Below are positions 33,772-42,114 of a stretch of 64,000 nt of DNA, one piece after another. This stretch comes from Curvibacter lanceolatus ATCC 14669. GTDB lineage: Bacteria; Pseudomonadota; Gammaproteobacteria; Burkholderiales; Burkholderiaceae_C. The stretch spans positions 1 through 64,000 of the forward strand of contig NZ_KB906256.1 in the NCBI RefSeq assembly GCF_000381265.1. Direction: 5' to 3'. A model generated the notes under the pieces. The model searched no databases. It was not told where the DNA came from and was given only the letters and a program-made list of their open reading frames with translations. Position 1 is the stretch's first letter. Every line of letters begins with the position of its first letter. A program made the position numbers and the translations under genes.

Positions 33772-35859
33772 TCAACCCTGCGTTTGCGATTCAACTTGCT
33801 GCCAGTCATCCGCAATAGCCTTCCAATCCACGGTGCGTTCTGTAGCTTGCCCTGCACTGTCCTTGCCTGACCACACCGCCCAAAAGTCCGGATCGTCTGA
33901 CTTTGGGCGATGATGTTCGAGCAGCGCGTTCATCTGCACTAGCACAGGCAGCTCCGACGCCCATCCCAGCAAGATGGCGTGGCGGGATGGTAGCGAAGGC
34001 AAGTCGCGCAGCAGACCACGCAGGTTGTCAGGCACTAGCTTATGCACCAGCTCCTGGTCCCGGTCGTTGCTGATGCGGTGCAGCAGGTAGCTATTACACT
34101 GGGACAGCACGGTTGGCGACAGCTCGCTGGGGCGCTGCGAGGACAGGACCAGACCCAGCCCGAACTTGCGCCCTTCACGGGCGATCTTCTCGAACACCTG
34201 GCAGCAAATAGCTGCTGAGTTCTGGTTTTCCGCGTCGTCTTGGTAACGTTTGATGAAGGTGTGTGCCTCTTCCATCACCAGCACGGTGGGCAAGGTCTTT
34301 CCGTGGTGTAACTTGCGGTAGCGCTGTAGCGCCTCCAGCGTCATGCGGGCGATCACGGCCGCGATGATGTGCACCACCTCGGCAGGTACTAGTGAGAGGT
34401 CGATGACGGTGACCGATCCGTTGGATGCCTGATTGTCACCGATGTAGTTGCGCAGCCAGTCGTCCAGCGTAAGGTCTTGGGCGGTGCCTGAGACGATCTT
34501 CATGCGGCTGTCAGACAGCAGGGTGCGAATTCGCATCTGCATGGTCTCGACGTACTCGGAGACGCCGAGCAGTTCAGCCGTGGCTTCGACGCTGCGGAGA
34601 AGCTGGTCGCCGGTAAATGGGCGCGGCACATCGGCGTCGATGGGTAGTATGTCGGTGTCACTGCCACCGAAGGTGGCGTGCGCGGACTGGATCAGCGACA
34701 GAAGTTCGTCGATTTCGCCGCGCGTGAACTCGTAGGTTGGATATTGACCGGTGCGAGCATTGATCAAGCCTGTGAGCTTGTCCCGGACAGCAGCGAGTGC
34801 CGCCTTTTCGTCGTGCGAGAAAGAGTCCTGGTCAGCTAATCCTTCCTGCCATTTCTTTAGCTTTTCAAAGAACCCCTTGGGTTGGGGGAACCGACCCCAT
34901 GGACTACCTGCATTGCGTTCTAGCTGCAGGATGCTGACCAAGGTGCGTAGATAGCGGCGCATTTCATGGCTAGGAGTGACCGTGGCGCCAAACACGCCGT
35001 CACGGACTGATCGGAGTGCCTGCACAAGGGTTGGTCGCTGGGTCTTGGAGCTGGCTTGGGTGAATGCACCCCATTCAGCGCTGTTCCAGAACCACAGCGG
35101 GATCTGCAGCTGTTCCACGCCTGCGCTTGGCTCAACGGCAAACACTCGCACCTTGCTCATGTCGCGGAAGGTGTTTGCGTACTCGCCGTTAGGGTCGAGT
35201 AGGATGAAGCGGGCATTGGGGTCTGCGCCGCCCCGGGCTTTGCTGGCTTCATCCATCGACCAACGGATCAAACCAGCGACCGAGCAGGACTTGCCGCTGC
35301 CGGTGTTGCCCAGTACAGCGAGATGACGGCCAAACAGGCGATCTGGGTCGATTCTGACTTCAGCATTGGCGGCCAGTGGGCTTGTGCCAATTAGTACATG
35401 GCGGTTGTCGCCAGACTCGACGATGGCGCGTAGCTGGTTTTGCGTGGGCAACAGCACCGCATCGCCCACGGTGGGATAGCTTTCGACGCCGCGCCGGAAG
35501 CGATAAACGTCATGGCCCTTTGCGTCTTTACTTTCATACGCCAGTACCCCCAGCGGATTGAGGCTCATCTTGCGCAAGGGATAAGGCAAGTCCACCAGAC
35601 CGAAGTCCTGCATACCCTTGCGCTTTGGGTACTGCGAGCGCTCAATGGTGATCCACTCGACCTGGGCGACCAGATACCCTTCGTCGCTTGGAATCAGCAC
35701 ATAGCCATTGATACGCGGAAAAGGGCGCGGCGTGCCGGTATTGAGCGCTACGCCGTCGGGTGCCTCAATGTCGAGTAGCACCTTGATCTCGTCGGGCGAG
35801 ACAAAGTCGATGGAGCCGATGCGCAGTGAGTCGGCATAGGCCAGGGGCGACAAGCTCAT
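33772..35859 (-). CDS. HerA-like hexameric ATPase of a SIR2-HerA defence pair
   Basis: 695 residues. An N-terminal HAS-barrel-like domain (about 1-150) is followed by a FtsK/HerA ATPase: Walker A GNTGSGKS (184-191), Walker B LVMEEAH (527-533) and the HerA-type segment IAREGRKFGLGLVLSSQRPS (559-578) that carries sensor and arginine residues. HerA homologues form hexameric rings that translocate on DNA. Here its ATG overlaps the SIR2 stop by four bases, so the two are translated together. SIR2-HerA pairs are a known antiphage system in which the complex depletes NAD+ or cuts nucleic acid on infection. Confidence 0.88.
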   Translation of the reverse strand: MSLSPLAYADSLRIGSIDFVSPDEIKVLLDIEAPDGVALNTGTPRPFPRINGYVLIPSDEGYLVAQVEWITIERSQYPKRKGMQDFGLVDLPYPLRKMSLNPLGVLAYESKDAKGHDVYRFRRGVESYPTVGDAVLLPTQNQLRAIVESGDNRHVLIGTSPLAANAEVRIDPDRLFGRHLAVLGNTGSGKSCSVAGLIRWSMDEASKARGGADPNARFILLDPNGEYANTFRDMSKVRVFAVEPSAGVEQLQIPLWFWNSAEWGAFTQASSKTQRPTLVQALRSVRDGVFGATVTPSHEMRRYLRTLVSILQLERNAGSPWGRFPQPKGFFEKLKKWQEGLADQDSFSHDEKAALAAVRDKLTGLINARTGQYPTYEFTRGEIDELLSLIQSAHATFGGSDTDILPIDADVPRPFTGDQLLRSVEATAELLGVSEYVETMQMRIRTLLSDSRMKIVSGTAQDLTLDDWLRNYIGDNQASNGSVTVIDLSLVPAEVVHIIAAVIARMTLEALQRYRKLHHGKTLPTVLVMEEAHTFIKRYQDDAENQNSAAICCQVFEKIAREGRKFGLGLVLSSQRPSELSPTVLSQCNSYLLHRISNDRDQELVHKLVPDNLRGLLRDLPSLPSRHAILLGWASELPVLVQMNALLEHHRPKSDDPDFWAVWSGKDSAGQATERTVDWKAIADDWQQVESQTQG

Positions 35860-37217
35860 ACCAAATCACTCCCGTCGAGGGCATCCGACCCGGGTGCCAG
35901 TTGTTTAGCTGGCAGAGGTTCTGCCCCCATGCGCTGTTTGAGCAGTTCGCTCATGCGGAAGGTGGTTTTGTCGATGGCTGGCTTCGGTAGGTAATGCTCG
36001 GTCAGGGTGGTCAGGTCCGCCAAAGCAGGCCCAATCAACAGGCTGATCTGGGAGGGCCGGCCCAGCTCTTGGTAGGTTTGCATGATGCGGCCCAGTGGGT
36101 CGTCGTAGGAAATCACTACCAGATGCGTCGAAGGGATGGTAAGCATGTCGCGGATGACGCGATTGATGTGCTCATCGCCAAAGCTGTAGCCGTAGGTTAC
36201 TAGCGTGCTGTTCGGGCGGCACACTGCAGCGGCAAGGTCGCGGAACAGCTCCACGTAGGGGTAGTCAGCGGTTTCCCTATCTTTGGCAGCGTTGGGATAG
36301 ATCATCAGTTCATGCGCTGTGGCTCCACTCAGGCCGGGTGCCTGCAAATAGGGTTCAACGCTAGCAGCCCCAAACGGCAAACCAACGCGGCGAATGTCTT
36401 TGGCCGTCTGCACCCAGTCCACCGATCCATGCAGCTTGGTGTAGCGCGCTACGCCTTCCAGATAGCGGGGCTCGCCACGAATGCCGGGCGGGTTGTAATG
36501 CATATCCAGATCCAGTCGAGATGACCGGAAGATGGGCATGAGTTTGCCTAGGAAGCGATCCAGCAGGTGTAGTCCGGCCAACTCGGCGCCGGCCTCGATC
36601 AGCCGGTCGTAATTAGTGGTGAAGATGTTCAGGCGGTCTCGTACCCCGGTGCGGCTGGCAAAGCTCATCAAGAAGGTGACAAGGGTGTTGAAGGCCTGCT
36701 CGCGCTGCTCGTGGTCGGAATTGGCAATGCCTGCCTCGCTCGCAAGAATGGACTGCGCGAAAGCATACATGCCGCCTTGAAGTTCTTTGCGCAGGGCCTC
36801 CGACTCGCTGGTCCTCTGCAGGATTTCCAGGCCACGCAGCAATTCGTTGGCCACGCGCAGTTGGTCTTCTAGATTGCCCTTCTCACGCCCGGCCGCTTCG
36901 GAAGCCTCTTCTGCAGCTCTATCGATTTCGGTTTGATAGTTGGTTAGCGCCAACGCCCCCATGCCCGCAGCGCCTTTGCCGGCGGCCAGGTAATGAACTG
37001 CGTGGGTCAGCCCCGAGCCAGCGAGCAACGATAGATGCTCCGACTGGAACAGCGACGTCAGCCACGGTTCAACGCGGTTGCGCAGTTCTTTACGGCCGAA
37101 TTCTTCACTGTGTAGCCATGAGACTTGCGAGCCTGTTTGAAGCTTGAACGATTCACCATCCGCAGTGAATACAATTGGTTTAGCGTCATCGCGCGTCTTG
37201 AGCGTATTGCTCGCCAT
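35856..37217 (-). CDS. SIR2-domain NADase of a SIR2-HerA defence pair
   Basis: 453 residues, start supported by GGGAGG upstream. The SIR2-type nucleotide-binding fold shows LLAGSGLTHAVHYL (64-77), NIFTTNYDRLIE with the key Asn202, RYTKLHGSVDW with the catalytic His263, and VTYGYSFGDEHINRVI (340-355). These are hallmarks of prokaryotic SIR2 defence effectors, which hydrolyse NAD+ rather than deacetylate proteins. There is a helical insertion at about 95-190. It pairs with the overlapping herA-like gene. The known SIR2-HerA complexes are large assemblies of both subunits; that this one behaves alike is inference. Confidence 0.88.
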   Translation of the reverse strand: MASNTLKTRDDAKPIVFTADGESFKLQTGSQVSWLHSEEFGRKELRNRVEPWLTSLFQSEHLSLLAGSGLTHAVHYLAAGKGAAGMGALALTNYQTEIDRAAEEASEAAGREKGNLEDQLRVANELLRGLEILQRTSESEALRKELQGGMYAFAQSILASEAGIANSDHEQREQAFNTLVTFLMSFASRTGVRDRLNIFTTNYDRLIEAGAELAGLHLLDRFLGKLMPIFRSSRLDLDMHYNPPGIRGEPRYLEGVARYTKLHGSVDWVQTAKDIRRVGLPFGAASVEPYLQAPGLSGATAHELMIYPNAAKDRETADYPYVELFRDLAAAVCRPNSTLVTYGYSFGDEHINRVIRDMLTIPSTHLVVISYDDPLGRIMQTYQELGRPSQISLLIGPALADLTTLTEHYLPKPAIDKTTFRMSELLKQRMGAEPLPAKQLAPGSDALDGSDLV

Positions 37218-37482
37218 TTTTCCTCCCTATGAAATACTTTGCACAGCCTACATCCAAGCAGCCCCATTGTGGCTGCTCGCAGCTAAACAGAGATTGATTT
37301 TGCCGGCTGGACGTCTATCTACGTGCTGATGCGATGTGCCGAGGAACGCCCCTCCTCTCACAGACTTACGAGTGGCAGCTACGCGTGAATCAAGTATCGA
37401 TAACACGCACTTGTCGACACTCAGGTTGGCAGCATGTAGCAAAGCCGCCGATCGTGGGCGGCCGTTACTGGCCGAATTCCGC

Positions 37483-37818
37483 CTACTGAGGCGCATGCCA
37501 ACCTAGCCCCATGCCGTTGTTTGCTACCTCTGCAAAAACAGTGAACTCACGATTCGCGATTCGGATGGTGCTGTGGCATACCTTGCCTCTCAGGTAGAGG
37601 ATGACTGTATCAATGAGCAAATAGTCACCCAACTTCCGATGAACCGCTATCAGCACCGCTTGAATGCCGCGCTCCATGAAATGCGCCAGCAGCACAACTT
37701 GCGCCCGATCTTCGATGAGAAGACCATGTTCGTCAACTAGATTGGTCCACTCCACCTCTTCAGCACCTTCTGCTGCAAAGTGAGCACGCATGAGTTCATG
37801 AACGCGACGTGGATTCAT
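37483..37818 (-). CDS. Unknown 111-aa protein upstream of SIR2
   Basis: 111 residues, small mixed alpha/beta protein: MNPRRVHELMRAHFAAEGAE, then a beta-rich core (IQAVLIAVHRKLGDYLLIDTVILYLRG) and an end with VFAEVANNGMGLGWHAPQ. No known motif. It is 265 bases upstream of the SIR2 gene on the same strand and overlaps a smaller upstream frame by 23 bases, so a link to the defence pair is possible but unproven. Confidence 0.5.
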   Translation of the reverse strand: MNPRRVHELMRAHFAAEGAEEVEWTNLVDEHGLLIEDRAQVVLLAHFMERGIQAVLIAVHRKLGDYLLIDTVILYLRGKVCHSTIRIANREFTVFAEVANNGMGLGWHAPQ

Positions 37819-37996
37819 TTTTCAGCAGTAGTTTGATGGGCGCAGTCAACGGCCGCTCCTGGCCGACATTAGCCTTCCGCAAGCATAGCGCCAAGGTCAG
37901 CAATCGCTGCACAGCCGCCTTCAAGCGGTTGATTTTGGCTTCAGGCTGATTGATGTCGCCCAAGCTTTGAGACTCAATGGCCGCTAGAGCTGGCAC
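37796..37996 (-). CDS. Possible small helical protein
   Basis: 66-residue frame with a GTG start, overlapping the start of the next gene by 23 bases. Helical composition (PEAKINRLKAAVQRLLTLAL), no recognised family. Its start codon is uncertain. Confidence 0.3.
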   Translation of the reverse strand: MPALAAIESQSLGDINQPEAKINRLKAAVQRLLTLALCLRKANVGQERPLTAPIKLLLKNESTSRS

Positions 37997-38323
37997 CGGT
38001 CATTCGCAGGCGCGCGCGCGGGATGGCCATAGCTAGAGGCATCGGGTGGCTAAACGATAGCTCTCTCGAGTGACGAATTGGTAGTACCAGCCCAGAGCAC
38101 TCAGTCGTGACGACAGATTTGGCACCAGCTTGTAACTAACCCGTCGAAACGCCCCCTGCGAGAACCCGCAGCTTTTTCGATGCCATCTTGGAGAGAATCT
38201 CAAGTCGCAACGATGAGCCGTCGCGGTAGATTCGGTCGTACGCGCGCCGCGGGACAAGAGCCCAATTCAGGTGCACCTACAATCAAGCATCTTGCGCATA
38301 CAGGATTAGGGAGTAAGAAAACA
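37997..38323. other. Divergent intergenic region upstream of the RT gene
   Basis: About 330 bases between the minus-strand small genes and the reverse-transcriptase ATG. Part of it is open in frame with the RT (from 38180), but that extension lacks a ribosome-binding site and is basic and low-quality. AGGGAG lies upstream of the ATG at 38324. Some defence RTs use a non-coding RNA encoded immediately upstream; there is room here but no obvious stem-loop that I could confirm. Confidence 0.35.
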
Positions 38324-41107
38324 ATGAACCTGTCTATTGAGGCACTGGAATGGAGTTTGCTGCATCACCGCCGGTACGGCGACACGGACCTATTCCCTCG
38401 TGCCTTCGAATTCGAGGTCATCGAGGCGAGGTGGCCGGAATACCGCAAGATGCTGGCTGACCTCGATCTCGCCACCTATACATGGCGAGCAGGGCGGTCT
38501 ATGCTGTTCATGAAGGATCAAGTTTCTTTCCGCCGGGCAACTCAGTTCGAACCGGTGGATTCGATCCTGTTTGGCGCGTTGATCTGGACAGTCGCGCCGC
38601 AAATTGAGGCGCGACGCGCAGCTCGCACGCAGAACGCCGTCTTCAGCTATCGGTTCGAAGCTTCATCGACAGGTCAATTGTTTGCACCAGGTAAGGCCAA
38701 GCAAGCCTTTTGGACTCACACTGCCGACGCCTGTAAGGACGAGAAATCCTGGCTGCTGACAACGGACATTGCCGACTTCTACAACCAGATCCGACACTCG
38801 TCTATCAAGAGCGAGCTGGATGCCACGGTCTCGAAGAAGCACTCCGCTGTGTTTATGAAGGCACTCTCGGCGGTCCAGAAGAACAAGGAAGTTGGAGTTC
38901 CGGTGGGCCCGCACTCGGCACATCTGCTGGCTGAGCTTGTGCTCGCGCCATTCGACGAGCACATGCTTCAGCACAACGACCTACGGTTTCTGCGCTTCGT
39001 TGACGACATCCACGTGGCTTGCAAGTCCGAGAATGATGCCCGTGAGGTGCTGTACGAGATCGCGGACTACATGCACCGTCACTTGCAACTGTCTCTGTCT
39101 CGGCACAAGACGCAAGTCCTCAACGGCGAGCAAATGCGTGCATATGCGCGCACAGCTCTGGGCCCAACGGAAGGGACCTCCGATGAAGCGCCCCGCACAA
39201 AAATCGAGGTACTCGTCGAGGACCACACTTCAGCGGGGGACGATGAAGAAGTCGACATCTCTGGCCTGGATGAGGAGTCGCAACAATCTCTGAGCTCGGA
39301 CAACGTCAGAGAGACTCTTGACGAGTTGCTCGACAGTGACACTCAGATCAAGCTTCGCAAGTACCTTCGCGGGCTGATGCATTTGCGTGCGCCCGGGGCG
39401 GTCGAGTGGGTGGCAGATCACTTGTATGAGATCTTGCCGGTGTTACCTCAAGCGATCGAATACCTGCACAACGTGTTGCCCCGCTATGGCGGCAACAAGA
39501 AGTCCATCTTCGAGGTACTGGTTAAGGCGCTACAGCAGCCGATCGTCGCGCGGTCTGAACACATGCAGACCCTTCTCTTGGCCATGTGCGTGCAGTTCCC
39601 GAATTTGGTCGATTTCCAGGTCATCAAGAAAATGTCGGGGAAGCTTCTGCCGGCAGCTCAGCGAGAGCTTGTGCTGCTAGCTGGTAAGCTTAAGCATCGT
39701 GCTTGGATTAAGGACTTTTCGGCTGTAACCAGCACTGCCGATCCATGGCTTCTGCGTGCGATCGTCGAGGCCGCAAAGTGCCTGAATGAAGACGAACGCC
39801 TACCCCTCAAGGTGCTGGCGGAGAAGGTTCTGGGCCCTACTTGGTTGCTTGAAGACTCGACACTACCGATCGGTAGCTCGCTCCACGATTCGCATCTCGC
39901 CCCGGAAGTCGTTCGCGAGGCCAGCAAGCTGGATGTGACTCTGACCTTGTCAGGAAGATCGTCTTCTGGATCACCACCAGACTTCTATGGCGGCACATTG
40001 AAGGACACAGATGGCATCAACTTTAGGCTTGAGGGCGTCGACCTACCGCGACTGCTTAACGATGCCAGAACGGGTAAGTTGGATGGCAACGGGCGAGTGC
40101 CAGACGTCGTCCAGATCATGCTCTCTGATGGTCAGTGCCTGTTCGAGAAATTGCCGGATGTCATCGTGGCGTCGCAGGCTATGACTGACGCCGACAACAA
40201 TAAGCTAAAGGAGGTCTTAAAGAGCACCGACATATTGATCGTGACGAGCGCTGAGATTGAGAAGCGCGCGGTGCTCGCCCGGTTCACACCTCTTAAGGGT
40301 GAAGAAAAGATCCTAGTGGGTACAAGTAAAGGCGTGACATTTCGTTGTGGCCAGTTCGGCCGCTACTCGGCAGCACACGTGCACACGACGCAAGGCCCAG
40401 ATGGCAGACATGGCGCAACACTAACGACGATGCTGGCTCTCTCGGGAACGAAGTTCAAGGCCTGCTTTGTAATCGGCATCGCCTTTGGCTTCGACCGAAA
40501 GAATCAGCGGCTCGGAGATGTGTTGGTTGCCGAGCAGGTACAGCCTTACGAGCACGCTAAAGTCGAGGGGGACGCAGAGCAATTCTCCAGCCGAGGTGCG
40601 CCCATTCAATGCGGGCTCGAACTGTCGAATGGATTCAGAAGCCGTATGGACGACTGGGAAAAGCATCGCACTCTCACTCGCGTGAAACTGCATCAGGGTG
40701 TTGTGCTTTCTGGTGCCAAATTGGTGAACAGCAAGCCGTTCCGCGACCGGCTCTTGGAGCAATTCAACTCACTCAAGCCGGTGGGTGGCGAAATGGAAGG
40801 CCACGCAACCTACGCCGCAGCTCAGGTCGGCAAGGTGGAAATCATTCTCGTCAAGGCGATCTGTGATTGGGCCGACGGCGACAAGGACGACAGCGCTCAG
40901 TTGTTCGCAATGGAGATGGCGGTAGACGCGTGCCAACACCTCCTGTCCAAGCCAGACATCCTGTCGGAGTTGAAGGCGAAGGACAGGGGCCTGCCCACGC
41001 ATACATCGAATGAACTTCCAGATGTTTCTAAGGTGCTGGCAGAACCCAAGAAGGCACAAGCGTCTTTTGAGAACGATTATGAGGTGCCCTTTGACATTTT
41101 CGACTAG
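38324..41107 (+). CDS. Reverse transcriptase fused to a nucleoside phosphorylase/MTAN-like domain
   Basis: 927 residues. RT palm and fingers (about 50-270): motif A LLTTDIADFYNQI with Asp148, motif B GVPVGPHSAHLLAELVL, motif C FLRFVDDIHV with Asp227-Asp228, and a motif D-like LSLSRHKTQVL, in the style of UG/Abi defence RTs. A helical, probably HEAT-like region follows (about 330-510), then a beta-rich linker (530-615). The C-terminal domain (about 633-880) is a PNP/UDP-phosphorylase fold: DILIVTSAEIEKRAV, CFVIGIAFGFD, GDVLVAEQV, GGEMEGHATYAAA with the nucleoside-binding Met-Glu (Glu824), and ICDWADGDKDD with the expected catalytic Asp. Probably an infection sensor joined to a nucleotide- or nucleoside-cleaving effector. 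Divergent from SIR2-HerA. Confidence 0.85.
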   Translation: MNLSIEALEWSLLHHRRYGDTDLFPRAFEFEVIEARWPEYRKMLADLDLATYTWRAGRSMLFMKDQVSFRRATQFEPVDSILFGALIWTVAPQIEARRAARTQNAVFSYRFEASSTGQLFAPGKAKQAFWTHTADACKDEKSWLLTTDIADFYNQIRHSSIKSELDATVSKKHSAVFMKALSAVQKNKEVGVPVGPHSAHLLAELVLAPFDEHMLQHNDLRFLRFVDDIHVACKSENDAREVLYEIADYMHRHLQLSLSRHKTQVLNGEQMRAYARTALGPTEGTSDEAPRTKIEVLVEDHTSAGDDEEVDISGLDEESQQSLSSDNVRETLDELLDSDTQIKLRKYLRGLMHLRAPGAVEWVADHLYEILPVLPQAIEYLHNVLPRYGGNKKSIFEVLVKALQQPIVARSEHMQTLLLAMCVQFPNLVDFQVIKKMSGKLLPAAQRELVLLAGKLKHRAWIKDFSAVTSTADPWLLRAIVEAAKCLNEDERLPLKVLAEKVLGPTWLLEDSTLPIGSSLHDSHLAPEVVREASKLDVTLTLSGRSSSGSPPDFYGGTLKDTDGINFRLEGVDLPRLLNDARTGKLDGNGRVPDVVQIMLSDGQCLFEKLPDVIVASQAMTDADNNKLKEVLKSTDILIVTSAEIEKRAVLARFTPLKGEEKILVGTSKGVTFRCGQFGRYSAAHVHTTQGPDGRHGATLTTMLALSGTKFKACFVIGIAFGFDRKNQRLGDVLVAEQVQPYEHAKVEGDAEQFSSRGAPIQCGLELSNGFRSRMDDWEKHRTLTRVKLHQGVVLSGAKLVNSKPFRDRLLEQFNSLKPVGGEMEGHATYAAAQVGKVEIILVKAICDWADGDKDDSAQLFAMEMAVDACQHLLSKPDILSELKAKDRGLPTHTSNELPDVSKVLAEPKKAQASFENDYEVPFDIFD

Positions 41108-41793
41108 CCAGGCCTTACCGCGCTCGACACCAAGGAGCAGCCGAGAACGAGGGTGCTGTGGAGAACCCCAGCTCACGGGCACACTGACTACGGATATCGT
41201 CCGCAGTTCATTCAGTGTCAGCAGGCATTAAAACTACTCACTTGCGAGCAGTTACGCGACAGGAGCATTCTCTTGACTTCCTGCCAAAAATTTCATATCG
41301 GTTTCGTGTCGGGGCCACAAGCTCACCCGGTAGAGAATAACTCGCCGGCGCGACTACCTGCTTGTTGTAGTCCGGTGGCGGCAGTACATCGTAGATCCTC
41401 CGCTTATTCCAGCGCCTGTCGCTCATTTCAATGGCTGCTTGATGTCAGAGAGCATTGGTCGCTGGCGGCGGCCAATGGCAGCAACCGCTGCAGAGCCAAC
41501 GTCCACCAGCGAAAGGCGACTCCAGGCCGCTGGTTTCGGTCATTTAGCCGATGATGAAGGGCCAGCAGCTATCGACCCACAGCTGCCCTACGTTCGACCA
41601 AATTCGCCACCCAAAACCTGACGTTCGCGATCAACGGCTGCGAACGTCAGTTACCGACCGATTCTGTTGAAAAGCCGTGTGGTCGCCGTCGCGTGCCGAG
41701 TCGACGTAGCGGCCGCTGCGCTGCCGGCACGAATCAACGACCGAGCGGGGTGCATTCCGCCAACACGACCTCAGTCGGTCGGCGGACGCAATG
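41108..41793. other. Non-coding spacer after the RT gene
   Basis: Nearly 700 bases without a convincing gene. It contains the hairpin at 41618-41650. The sequence to its right becomes more GC-rich, so this may be a junction between separately acquired cassettes. Confidence 0.45.
41618..41650. repeat. Hairpin CTGACGTTCGC / GCGAACGTCAG
   Basis: A perfect 11-bp stem with an 11-base loop (GATCAACGGCT), about 145 bases downstream of the two-gene cassette's end. No T-run; may be a dispersed repeat, a recombination site or a terminator. Confidence 0.7.
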
Positions 41794-42114
41794 TCAATCG
41801 CGCTCTCGATAGCCGTCGACGTAGTGGTCGTGATGCTCTTCGCACAGGAACCCGAGTTCGACTTCGTACTCGGCCGGAGCGTCGCAAAACTCGCACGTCG
41901 CCGAGGCAATCCATGCGGCCTCGCGACAGGACGGACAGGTCCGAGCGTCGGCATCAAATTCATCATCGACGAACTCGAAGTCGGCAGGTCTGGTCGTCAC
42001 ACCGCAAACCGAGCAGGGCTCGGTCGTGTGCTCGATCTCTGTGCAGACACCATCGAACGGCGCTGCGTTCACGGCGCCGCCGCCAACCTCGGTCGCGAGT
42101 CGACCGCTACTCAC
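41794..42114 (-). CDS. Small multi-CXXC zinc-binding protein
   Basis: 106 residues, strongly acidic. Four Cys pairs or clusters (PCSVCG, TCPSCRE, TCEFCDA, LCEEHHDHY) would make two or more zinc ribbons. Its ATG overlaps the end of the 328-aa gene by eight bases, so the two are translated together. The composition (Asp/Glu-rich, GC-rich codons) differs from neighbouring genes. No family recognised; it could be a metal-dependent adaptor or toxin-antitoxin-like partner, but that is speculation. Confidence 0.6.
   Translation of the reverse strand: MSSGRLATEVGGGAVNAAPFDGVCTEIEHTTEPCSVCGVTTRPADFEFVDDEFDADARTCPSCREAAWIASATCEFCDAPAEYEVELGFLCEEHHDHYVDGYRERD

Noticed and set aside
38180-38323. N-terminal extension of the RT protein from the ATG at 38180
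   Set aside because: The extension is basic and unstructured, unlike RT N-termini, and lacks a ribosome-binding site, whereas AGGGAG precedes the ATG at 38324.
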